Origin: JALZHR01 sp036389695
GTDB lineage: Bacteria; Acidobacteriota; Blastocatellia; Pyrinomonadales; Pyrinomonadaceae
Reading direction: 5' to 3'
Assembly: GCA_036389695.1 (NCBI GenBank)
Contig: DASVWG010000119.1
Coordinates: 1-7,197, forward strand
Length of the DNA: 7,197 nucleotides
Shown: one piece after another, positions 1-5,000 of the stretch
Layout of the letters: each line of letters opens with the position of its first letter
Numbering within the stretch: the first letter of the stretch is position 1
Translations under genes and position numbers: made by a program
Notes under the pieces: model-generated
Database searches by the model: none
Told to the model about the DNA's origin: nothing
The model's input: the letters and a program-made list of their open reading frames with translations, nothing else

Positions 1-59
1 GAAGCAATTTGTCCGGCTAAGGAACTGTCTTTGTGTGCGTAACTTAAAAAAACCTTCAT
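1..59 (-). CDS. TIR-domain protein, N-terminal fragment (cut by window edge)
   Basis: An ATG at 59-57 opens a frame that runs off the left edge. The 19 complete codons read MKVFLSYAHKDSSLAGQIA. The stretch VFLSYAHKD is the classic first strand and box 1 of TIR domains (consensus close to vFiSYshkD), followed by the start of helix A. A strong ribosome binding site, GAGG, lies about 7 bases upstream of the ATG (in ttgaggtagaaagATG), which fixes the start. In bacteria TIR domains are mostly NAD-cleaving or NAD-derived-signal enzymes, often in anti-phage defence, and some are protein-interaction modules. The catalytic glutamate region and any partner domain lie outside the window, so activity cannot be judged. 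The gene lies 50 bp downstream of uppS in the same direction, with a terminator-like hairpin and a possible promoter of its own between them. The family call rests on a short but characteristic motif. Confidence 0.72.
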   Translation of the reverse strand, partial: MKVFLSYAHKDSSLAGQIA

Positions 60-85
60 CTTTCTACCTCAAGAATCCATTGTTT

Positions 86-113
86 ATTTTAGATTTAAAA
101 AAGGAAAAATCAA
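86..113 (-). promoter_or_regulatory. Possible promoter for the TIR-domain gene
   Basis: On the minus strand, TTGATT (113-108, 4 of 6 to the -35 consensus) is followed after 16 bases by TAAAAT (91-86, 5 of 6 to the -10 consensus). A start near position 79 would give a short leader of about 20 bases ending in the GAGG ribosome site of the TIR gene. The element overlaps the uppS stop codon and the terminator-like hairpin. The region is A/T-rich, so chance matches are likely. Confidence 0.3.
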
Positions 114-128
114 TCACTATTTTCCTTT
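97..128 (-). terminator. Weak terminator-like hairpin at the end of uppS
   Basis: On the minus strand AAAGGAAAA (128-120) pairs perfectly with TTTTCCTTT (108-100). The loop contains the uppS TGA, and the second arm runs into six consecutive T (102-97). The shape matches an intrinsic terminator, but only two of the nine pairs are G:C, so the stem is weak. It may reduce, rather than end, read-through from uppS into the TIR gene. Confidence 0.35.
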
Positions 129-904
129 GATGCTGTAATACCGCCAAACCGGCGGTCGCGTTTTTGAAAATCCAGAATCGCTTCGAAAAACTGCGCGCGG
201 CGAAAATCGGGAAAAAGCGTCGGCGTGACGTAAATTTCGCTGTAAGCCAGCTGCCACAAAAGAAAGTTGGAAATTCGCATCTCGCCGCTGGTTCTGACCA
301 GCAAATCCACTTCCGGCAGATTGCGCGTGTAGAGATTGCGCTCGATGTCTTCTTCGCGCAAATCTTCGATTGAATCGCCGTTTTCCAGCAAAAACCGGAC
401 GGCTTTCCGGCAGGCTTCGACGATTTCCGCGCGCCCGCCGTAGTTCAGAGCGACGCTCAAAATCGTTCCGGTATTATGGCGCGTAAATTCTTCGGCGGCG
501 CGCAGCTCTTTCTGCACGTCTTCGCCGAGACCGGAAATTTTTCCGATTGCCTGAAAGCGAATGTTGTTTTTGTGGACGGTTTTCAGCTCTTTTTTCAGAT
601 AATGTTTGAGCATCTGCATCAAGCCGGAAACTTCGTCCTGCGGGCGCTTCCAGTTTTCGGTCGAAAAGGCGTAAAGCGTCAAAGCTTTCAAGCCGAGCCG
701 CGCGCCGGTATCGACCAGAGCGCGAACCGATTCCGCGCCGGCGCGATGTCCGAAAATTCTGGGTTTACCGCGCGCCCGCGCCCAGCGCCCGTTGCCGTCC
801 ATAATCACGGCGACGTGCTGCGGCAGGCGCGACCAATCGATTGCCGCCAGCAATTGAGCCTCTTCTGATTTGGGTTTGACGACTCCGGCGAAGTGTTCGA
901 GCAT
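110..904 (-). CDS. uppS: Isoprenyl transferase (undecaprenyl diphosphate synthase, UppS)
   Basis: This is a cis-prenyltransferase of 264 residues, close to the 253 of the E. coli enzyme. It condenses isopentenyl diphosphate units onto farnesyl diphosphate to make the C55 lipid carrier used for peptidoglycan and surface polysaccharides, at the inner face of the membrane. The signature IMDGNGRWA carries the catalytic Asp36; His53 sits in FGHRAGAES; ALYAFSTENWKRP and the C-terminal block RTSGEMRISNFLLWQLAYSE follow. Arg204, Arg210 and Ser212 match E. coli Arg194, Arg200 and Ser202 with the same offset of ten as Asp36, so the active site looks intact. LFPDF replaces the more usual LWPDF. The ATG at 904-902 lies 8 bases after the DUF952 stop with only a weak GAAAG upstream, so translation probably depends on the upstream gene. 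It is the last gene of the pyrE run. The chain length of the product cannot be read from sequence alone. Confidence 0.97.
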   Translation of the reverse strand: MLEHFAGVVKPKSEEAQLLAAIDWSRLPQHVAVIMDGNGRWARARGKPRIFGHRAGAESVRALVDTGARLGLKALTLYAFSTENWKRPQDEVSGLMQMLKHYLKKELKTVHKNNIRFQAIGKISGLGEDVQKELRAAEEFTRHNTGTILSVALNYGGRAEIVEACRKAVRFLLENGDSIEDLREEDIERNLYTRNLPEVDLLVRTSGEMRISNFLLWQLAYSEIYVTPTLFPDFRRAQFFEAILDFQKRDRRFGGITASKENSD

Positions 905-912
905 CTTTCGGT

Positions 913-1215
913 TTATCTTAAAATTCTTTCCTCAATATTGACAATCGCCGTTTGATTTATTTTCCCGTAAATATGCGGGTAAACCTCGCCGCCGGTCGAG
1001 CGCTCGGCAATCAAATCCGCATCGAGCCGCGCCGGGCTGATGTGCAGAATCAAGACTTTTTTCTCGTTTTTATAATAGCGCTCTAAAACTTCGTCCAATT
1101 GATGGCGATAGCTGCAATGAATAAAGCCTTCTTTTTCGAGACTTTCGTGTTCGTAAAACGGCTGGTCTTTAAATTTTTCCCAGACTTCGGGCAAAACAAT
1201 GTGATAAATTATCAT
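913..1215 (-). CDS. DUF952 family protein
   Basis: A complete 100-residue protein of the DUF952 family. It has the expected blocks: YHIV at the N-terminus (His5), GFIHCSYRHQL at 30-40, LHISPARLDADLI in the middle, and GGEVYPHIYG at 75-84. The family has no established biochemical role that I can cite. From memory, unverified here, it is grouped with the ADP-ribosyltransferase-like fold, in which conserved His, Tyr/Ser and Glu residues bind NAD; His5 and Glu77 could correspond. There is no signal peptide or membrane segment, so it is probably cytoplasmic. Its ATG overlaps the stop of the nucleotidyltransferase gene by ATGA, so the two are likely translated in a coupled way, and uppS begins 8 bases after its stop. 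Family assignment is firm; function is open. Confidence 0.88.
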   Translation of the reverse strand: MIIYHIVLPEVWEKFKDQPFYEHESLEKEGFIHCSYRHQLDEVLERYYKNEKKVLILHISPARLDADLIAERSTGGEVYPHIYGKINQTAIVNIEERILR

Positions 1216-1829
1216 CTCGCTTTTTCCACCGCGCTCTGCAATTCCAAAAATTTCTCGCGCACAAACGGATTTAATTTTCCCGCAAAATCGGCAGTCAGAT
1301 TTTTTATTTTGATAACTTCCTGCACGTCCGCCAAATCCTTTAAGCGGTCGGGCGCAGTCATTCCTGACGCGAGCTTAAGCTCGATAAGTTTTTCGAGCGT
1401 GATGGTTTTGATGCCGTCAATTTCAATTTGATTTTCGCTCGGATTCGGAAATCGCACGGGCTTGGGCTTTCCGTCGCCGGGAAATTCGCCCGCCGTCATT
1501 ATCTCGACGGTGACATTTTCGGCAGTCGTGCGGAATTTTCTCGTCGCGCCTTCAAACGCCGGACGATAACCTAATCCGACCAACTCACGTCGGAATTTTT
1601 CCAAGCCTTCTTTCGTTAAAATCAAATCGATGTCTTCGGTAAAGCGGCGATAGCCGTAATTATTCAGCGCCACCGCGCCGATGACGCTGTAATCAATCGC
1701 GTGATTTTCCAAATCCTTTGCCACGCGCCGGAGCGTTTCATTCAAGATTCCTTCGCCCATAAAAAAACGCAAACCTTCCTGATACGCCGCCACAGGCGAA
1801 CTCAAAACCTTTTGAAAATCCGTTCTCAT
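1212..1829 (-). CDS. AbiEii-like nucleotidyltransferase of unknown substrate
   Basis: A 205-residue protein of the nucleotidyltransferase-fold group that includes the AbiEii/MenT toxins and many uncharacterised enzymes. Visible features: VIGAVALNNYG (49-59, the Gly-rich turn; the usual GG or GS pair is GA here), RRFTEDIDLIL (61-71) with the metal-binding pair Asp66 and Asp68, a candidate third carboxylate at Glu109 in VTVEI, and the family's C-terminal pattern EKLIELKLASG...RLKDLADV (146-169). The catalytic core therefore looks intact. Such enzymes transfer NMP groups to tRNA, protein or small molecules; the substrate here is unknown. About 35 N-terminal residues precede the core. No antitoxin-like small gene lies next to it: the neighbours are truA upstream (ATGA overlap) and DUF952 downstream (ATGA overlap). 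Placement within a housekeeping run argues for a cellular role over a free-standing toxin-antitoxin unit, but this is inference. Confidence 0.8.
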   Translation of the reverse strand: MRTDFQKVLSSPVAAYQEGLRFFMGEGILNETLRRVAKDLENHAIDYSVIGAVALNNYGYRRFTEDIDLILTKEGLEKFRRELVGLGYRPAFEGATRKFRTTAENVTVEIMTAGEFPGDGKPKPVRFPNPSENQIEIDGIKTITLEKLIELKLASGMTAPDRLKDLADVQEVIKIKNLTADFAGKLNPFVREKFLELQSAVEKAR

Positions 1830-2578
1830 TCGTAAAAAACTTTCAGCAGCGTCAAGCCGTGCGCCGGAGCGGTCGCGCCCGCTAAGTTTCGGTCGCGGCT
1901 GACAATCGCCGTTTGAATTGTATCAAAATCTTTTTCGCCGCGCCCGACTTCCAAAAGCGTTCCGGCAATCGAGCGCACCATATAACGCAAAAAACCTTCG
2001 CCCGTGATGCGAAATTCGATTAAAGAGCCTTTGGCGCGCGCGTCCCAGTGCGATTCGACCGTGAATTCCGTAATCGTCCGAACTTTGTTTTCGCTGTCGG
2101 ACTGCGCCGAAGAAAACGCCGTCCAGTCGTGCTCGCCCAAAAATAAACGCGCCGCGCTGTTCATTCTGCCGACGTCCAAAGGTCGGGCTTCGTGATGCGC
2201 GTATCGCGCCCAGAACGGCGAAATGACGGGCGCGTTGACGACGCGGTAAAGATAAGTTTTGCCTTTGGCGGAAAAACGCGCGTGAAAGCTTTCGGGCACT
2301 TTCTCGACCGTTAAAATCCGCACGTCGCGCCAGAGATTTCCGTTAATCGCATTGCGCAGCTTTTCCGGCGTAAATTGTTTAGCCAGCTTCACGTTGGCGA
2401 CTTGTCCTTCGGCGTGGACGCCCGCGTCGGTTCTGCCCGAACCGTTGACGTGAACTTCCGCGTTTTCCAGCAAGGATAAAACTCTCTGCAGCTCGCCCTG
2501 CACCGTGCGTTGACCAGCCTGCACCTGCCAGCCGTGAAAATCCGTGCCGTCGTATTGAATCAAAAGCTTGAAGTTCAT
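1826..2578 (-). CDS. truA: tRNA pseudouridine(38-40) synthase TruA
   Basis: TruA isomerises uridines 38, 39 and 40 in the anticodon arm of many tRNAs. The 250-residue protein is near the family length (270 in E. coli). It begins with the family pattern YDGTDFHGWQVQ (9-20) and RTVQGELQ, then GSGRTDAGVHA (47-57) carrying the catalytic Asp51. The motif FHARFSAKGKTYLYRV (98-113) and the C-terminal GFLRYMVRSIAGTLLEVGRG and AGATAPAHGLTL complete it, so both halves of the duplicated fold are present. It starts in an ATGA overlap with the ASCH gene and ends in an ATGA overlap with the nucleotidyltransferase gene. No sign of damage. Confidence 0.97.
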   Translation of the reverse strand: MNFKLLIQYDGTDFHGWQVQAGQRTVQGELQRVLSLLENAEVHVNGSGRTDAGVHAEGQVANVKLAKQFTPEKLRNAINGNLWRDVRILTVEKVPESFHARFSAKGKTYLYRVVNAPVISPFWARYAHHEARPLDVGRMNSAARLFLGEHDWTAFSSAQSDSENKVRTITEFTVESHWDARAKGSLIEFRITGEGFLRYMVRSIAGTLLEVGRGEKDFDTIQTAIVSRDRNLAGATAPAHGLTLLKVFYE

Positions 2579-3042
2579 TTTTGATAAAGCAGCTCAAACC
2601 TTTCGCAATTGACGGGCATTTCCGTGTCCGGTTCTCTGCCCGATTCGGCGCATCTCTGCGAAAAATAATCCCAGTGAACCTGCCGCCAGTAATCGAGGCT
2701 CTGGTCGCCTTCGCCTTCGTCAAACGCAAATTCCGCGTCAACTTCGTTAAAAGGCAAAACGCGAACTTCCGTCGTGCGCAGAACGCATTTCGGATTGCCC
2801 GCAAAATCCGTCACGACGCTGTAGCCATCAAGAATCGGCGTATCTTCCGGCTTGTCTTCATATTCCCACGGCAGCGAAGCAGTCGCCGTTTTTTTACCTT
2901 CCAAAACGAGATTCAATAATTCTTTCGCCATTGCATCGGTGTTGCCGAAATGCCAGGCTTGAAAAGGCGTGTCGGGATTAATCTCAGGATTAGCCGCGCA
3001 GAATTCTTTCCAAAATTCTTCGATTTGCGGTGAAATTTTCAT
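2575..3042 (-). CDS. ASCH-domain protein
   Basis: A 155-residue member of the ASCH family, which is related to the PUA RNA-binding fold. Diagnostic blocks are FWKEF (10-14), AWHFGNTDAMAKELLNLVLEGKKTATASLPWEYE (29-62), YSVVTDFAGNPKCVLRTTEV (74-93), PFNEVDAEFAFDEGEGDQSLDYWRQVHWDYF (97-127) and MPVNCERFELLY (142-153). GKKTATAS with its lysine/threonine pair and the EGEGD acidic turn line the pocket in relatives. Characterised ASCH proteins include the E. coli YqfB N4-acetylcytidine amidohydrolase, which is shorter, and a Zymomonas ribonuclease; which activity applies here is unknown. The gene is locked by ATGA overlaps between pyrE and truA, which fits a role in pyrimidine nucleoside or RNA metabolism. 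Family assignment is strong, activity inferred. Confidence 0.9.
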   Translation of the reverse strand: MKISPQIEEFWKEFCAANPEINPDTPFQAWHFGNTDAMAKELLNLVLEGKKTATASLPWEYEDKPEDTPILDGYSVVTDFAGNPKCVLRTTEVRVLPFNEVDAEFAFDEGEGDQSLDYWRQVHWDYFSQRCAESGREPDTEMPVNCERFELLYQK

Positions 3043-3611
3043 ACTTTAATTTGCGCGCGGCTTCCGGGTTTGACGGCAATCTCGCCGCGCGCGCACAGCG
3101 GGCAATCTTCGGTTTTGTAGCTCGGCACTTCTAAAGTCGCCAGAGCGATGCGCGGAACGCCGACGTCAGCCCGTCCGCCCGAACGGTCGATTATCGAAGC
3201 CGCGCCCGCGACTTTCGCGCCGCGACTTTCCAGCGCCTCGATACATTCGCGCGTCGAGCCGCCGGTCGTGATGACGTCTTCGACGACTAAAATTCGCTCG
3301 TTTTCTTTCACGGAAAAACCGCGCCGCAAAGTCATCGAGCCGTTCTCGCGCTCAGTCCAGATAAAACGCGCGTTTAACGCCTGCGCGACCGCGAAACCGA
3401 TTACCAATCCGCCGATGGCGGGCGAAGCAACCGTTTCAATATTTTCATTTGTAAACGACTCGGCAATCGCCCGCCCGAATTCCGCCGCGTCTGCCGGATA
3501 TTGTAAAGCCAGCGCGCATTGCAGGTAATTCGGGCTGTGCAAGCCGCTCGACAATATAAAATGACCTTCGAGCAGTGCGCCGGTTTCTTTGAAATGATTT
3601 AAGATTTGCAT
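3039..3611 (-). CDS. pyrE: Orotate phosphoribosyltransferase (Thermus-type PyrE)
   Basis: PyrE joins orotate to PRPP to make orotidine 5'-phosphate, the fifth step of UMP synthesis, in the cytoplasm. The 190-residue protein shows GHFILSSGLHSPNYLQ (16-31), SPAIGGLVIGFAVA (63-76), the mobile-loop region FIWTEREN..MTLRRGF (83-99) and the PRPP-binding motif VVEDVITTGGST (109-120). The tail EDCPLCARGEIAVKPGSR with paired Cys170 and Cys173 is typical of the Thermus-type subfamily, not the E. coli type. The ATG at 3611-3609 has no convincing Shine-Dalgarno; the leader is the repeat palindrome at 3622-3746, so folding of this leader may set expression. It is the first gene of the run ending in uppS and overlaps the ASCH gene by ATGA. 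No pyrF or other pyrimidine gene is visible nearby. Confidence 0.95.
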   Translation of the reverse strand: MQILNHFKETGALLEGHFILSSGLHSPNYLQCALALQYPADAAEFGRAIAESFTNENIETVASPAIGGLVIGFAVAQALNARFIWTERENGSMTLRRGFSVKENERILVVEDVITTGGSTRECIEALESRGAKVAGAASIIDRSGGRADVGVPRIALATLEVPSYKTEDCPLCARGEIAVKPGSRAQIKV

Positions 3612-3621
3612 AAATAGTAGA

Positions 3622-3746
3622 CAGGAAGTTGCAGATAGTTGCAGGAAGTTGCGGATAGTTGGAAGAAAGCTGTAGAAGATTGAAACATCGAAACTGTTTT
3701 CAACTTTCTGTAACTCTCTGCAACTTCCTGTTAACTCTCAACTTCC
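3622..3746. repeat. Large imperfect palindrome built from 10-bp tandem units
   Basis: The left arm has two 20-bp copies, 3622-3641 and 3642-3661, differing at one base. Each is made of two similar decamers (GCAGGAAGTT and GCAGATAGTT types). The right arm, 3701-3746, carries the inverted series CAACTTTCTG, TAACTCTCTG, CAACTTCCTG, then ACTCTCAACTTCC. Positions 3622-3651 and the reverse complement of 3701-3730 agree at 27 of 30 bases. The loop of about 40-50 bases continues the purine bias in degenerate form. It fills the gap between the NTF2-like gene and pyrE; there is no T-run after the stem on either strand, so it is not a normal intrinsic terminator. The right end reaches into the NTF2-like coding sequence. 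Confidence 0.85.
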
Positions 3747-4079
3747 GACAATCGGTCTGGGGTCGAAATAGCCAAGCGCTTCGACAATTTCTCCGTTTCG
3801 CACGCAGAATTTTTCCAAAATTGGAATTATGCCAAATGTCGTATCAACTTCCCAATGCGTAACCACATAATCGCCTTCACAAACGTGACTTAGAACGCGA
3901 GTATCATTAATCGCGGGCAGAAATCCCGACAAAAACGCCCGAAAATTATCCGCGCCCTTGTTTATTCCCGCTATCGGGTCTTCAAAAGCGACGTCGTCGG
4001 CAAGCGGCGCGAGCGATAAATCTTTTTGTTTCAGCGCGTTTAAATATGCTTCGACCGCTTCGATGTTTTCTTCTCTCAT
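3738..4079 (-). CDS. SnoaL/NTF2-like protein
   Basis: A 113-residue protein with the pattern of small SnoaL-like members of the NTF2 fold: an N-terminal helix pair (ENIEAVEAYLNALKQKDLSLAPLADDVAFEDP), the GINKGADNFRAFLSGFLPA helix, strands HVCEGDYVVTHWEVDTT and KFCVRNGEIVEALGYFDPRP. These conical domains bind small ligands and may be isomerases, hydrolases or binding proteins; the substrate cannot be told. The start is firm: GAGGAG lies about 9 bases before the ATG at 4079. The family's natural end is close to YFDPRP; here three or four more residues (VGS) and the TGA come from the right arm of the neighbouring palindrome. It is divergent from the exonuclease gene across a 114-bp gap and is followed by pyrE. 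Confidence 0.85.
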   Translation of the reverse strand: MREENIEAVEAYLNALKQKDLSLAPLADDVAFEDPIAGINKGADNFRAFLSGFLPAINDTRVLSHVCEGDYVVTHWEVDTTFGIIPILEKFCVRNGEIVEALGYFDPRPIVGS

Positions 4080-4123
4080 TTCGGAAATCTCCTCAAAAAT
4101 TCAATAAAAAGTCACAAAATAAG

Positions 4124-4169
4124 TGTTCGTCGCGCCAGATTTTACGGTTTCGCTTGTGGCGCGAAGAAA
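4124..4169. promoter_or_regulatory. Inverted repeat between divergent genes
   Basis: TCGCGCCA (4130-4137) and TGGCGCGA (4157-4164) form perfect 8-bp arms with a 19-bp centre. Allowing two mismatches, the match extends to about 13-14 bases per arm (4124-4137 with 4157 to about 4169). It lies in the gap between the NTF2-like gene and the exonuclease gene and just upstream of the exonuclease start. It could be an operator for a dimeric regulator or an RNA hairpin in the exonuclease leader. It is G/C-rich in an otherwise A/T-rich gap, which argues against chance, but no regulator is identified. Confidence 0.45.
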
Positions 4170-4183
4170 TTCGTGTTTAGAAT
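4154..4183 (+). promoter_or_regulatory. Possible promoter for the exonuclease gene
   Basis: TAGAAT (4178-4183) matches the -10 consensus at 5 of 6 bases, with a weak TTGTGG (4154-4159) 18 bases upstream. A start near 4190 would leave only a few bases before the ATG at 4194, giving a nearly leaderless message. This fits the lack of a Shine-Dalgarno before that ATG. The call is tentative. Confidence 0.3.
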
Positions 4184-4193
4184 AAATCCAGCG

Positions 4194-4994
4194 ATGTATC
4201 CGTATCCTAACTTAATTTCCGAGTCCTTGCTAATCACCGAAACGATTGAATTGCTGCAATCTGCGGGCGGTCGCGCGTCGGCAATCGAGATTGTCGATAT
4301 TGTTATGCGTATTTCCGCGCCGGATTCCGATTTGGCGAAAATGCTGGTGCTGGATTTGGTCGAAACCGACCCGCGCCTGCATCTGAATGAAGAAACGGTC
4401 GAGTTTATTCCGCTCAATCACGATTCGCGCAAGCTGCTGGAATCGGATTTCGTCGTGTTCGACCTGGAGACGACCGGCGCGAAATGCCCGCCGTGCCGCG
4501 TGACGGAAATCGGCGCGTATCGCATCGAAAACGGGCAAATCGTCGGCGAGTTTCAAACGCTGGTCAATCCCGAAACGCAGATTCCGCCGTTTATCTCCCA
4601 GTTAACCGGAATCACCGACGCAATGGTCAGAAACGCGCCGAAGTTTGCCGAAGTCATTCCGGATTTTCTGGATTTTATCGGCGATGCCGTACTGGTCGCG
4701 CACAACGCGCATTTCGATATACGCTTTTTAAACAACGAAATCGGGCGCATCTACGACAGCTATCGCGTCGCGAACCCGCATCTGTGCACCGTCCAGCTTT
4801 CCCGAAAGCTGCTTCCGCAGATTGAAAATCATCGCCTGCACACGGTCGCCGATTATTACTCAATCAATATCAAAAACCGCCACCGCGCCGGCGACGACGC
4901 TTTTGCGACCGCGAAAATTTTCGTCAATTTGCTGGAGCAGCTGCAAAATTTAGGTGTGCGTGATTTGGCGACGGCAAAAAGATTAAAAAGATAG
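4194..4994 (+). CDS. DEDDh 3'-5' exonuclease (DnaQ/epsilon-like) with extra N-terminal domain
   Basis: A DnaQ-like exonuclease of 266 residues from the ATG at 4194. An in-frame GTG at 4173 would add seven residues; neither has a clear ribosome site, and the ATG is preferred because of its codon and the TAGAAT box just upstream. All three Exo motifs are present: VFDLETTG with Asp90 and Glu92, AHNAHFDIRFLNNE with Asp175, and HRAGDDA with His230 and Asp235, so the metal site is intact. Residues 1-80 form an added, mostly helical segment (LISESLLITETIELLQSAGG...AIEIVDIV) ending in a short strand pair, reminiscent of a winged helix. Similar arrangements occur in DnaQ-UvrC fusions, but here the protein stops after the nuclease domain (DLATAKRLKR) with no GIY-YIG domain. 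It is the sole plus-strand gene. Roles in proofreading or DNA repair are possible; it is unlikely to be the sole replicative epsilon subunit. Confidence 0.9.
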   Translation: MYPYPNLISESLLITETIELLQSAGGRASAIEIVDIVMRISAPDSDLAKMLVLDLVETDPRLHLNEETVEFIPLNHDSRKLLESDFVVFDLETTGAKCPPCRVTEIGAYRIENGQIVGEFQTLVNPETQIPPFISQLTGITDAMVRNAPKFAEVIPDFLDFIGDAVLVAHNAHFDIRFLNNEIGRIYDSYRVANPHLCTVQLSRKLLPQIENHRLHTVADYYSINIKNRHRAGDDAFATAKIFVNLLEQLQNLGVRDLATAKRLKR

Positions 4995-5000
4995 AAGGCT

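Noticed and set aside
2..130. Plus-strand frame open from the left edge to a TGA at 128-130
   Set aside because: Antisense to the TIR start and the uppS end; composition follows the A/T-rich gap, and the minus-strand TIR reading with its ribosome site is far better.
476..868. 130-codon open frame on the plus strand
   Set aside because: It lies antisense within uppS, whose motifs are unmistakable; the translation shows no recognisable domain.
2379..2804. 141-codon minus-strand frame across the truA/ASCH junction
   Set aside because: Out of frame with both clear genes; arginine-rich, low-information translation typical of a shadow frame.
3148..3528. 126-codon plus-strand frame
   Set aside because: Antisense to pyrE; no ribosome site and no domain signal.
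3622..3746. CRISPR array
   Set aside because: Units are 10 or 20 bp, contiguous with no spacers, and inverted between arms; no cas genes are present.
3622..3746. Intrinsic terminator of the NTF2-like gene
   Set aside because: The stem is long but no T-run follows it on the minus strand; it may still slow transcription.
3659..3862. 67-codon plus-strand frame starting in the palindrome
   Set aside because: Starts in repeat DNA and then runs antisense to the NTF2-like gene; nothing recognisable.
4995..5000. Bidirectional terminator between the convergent exonuclease and lipoprotein genes
   Set aside because: The gap is 6 bp and I find no stem with a T-run around it on either strand.
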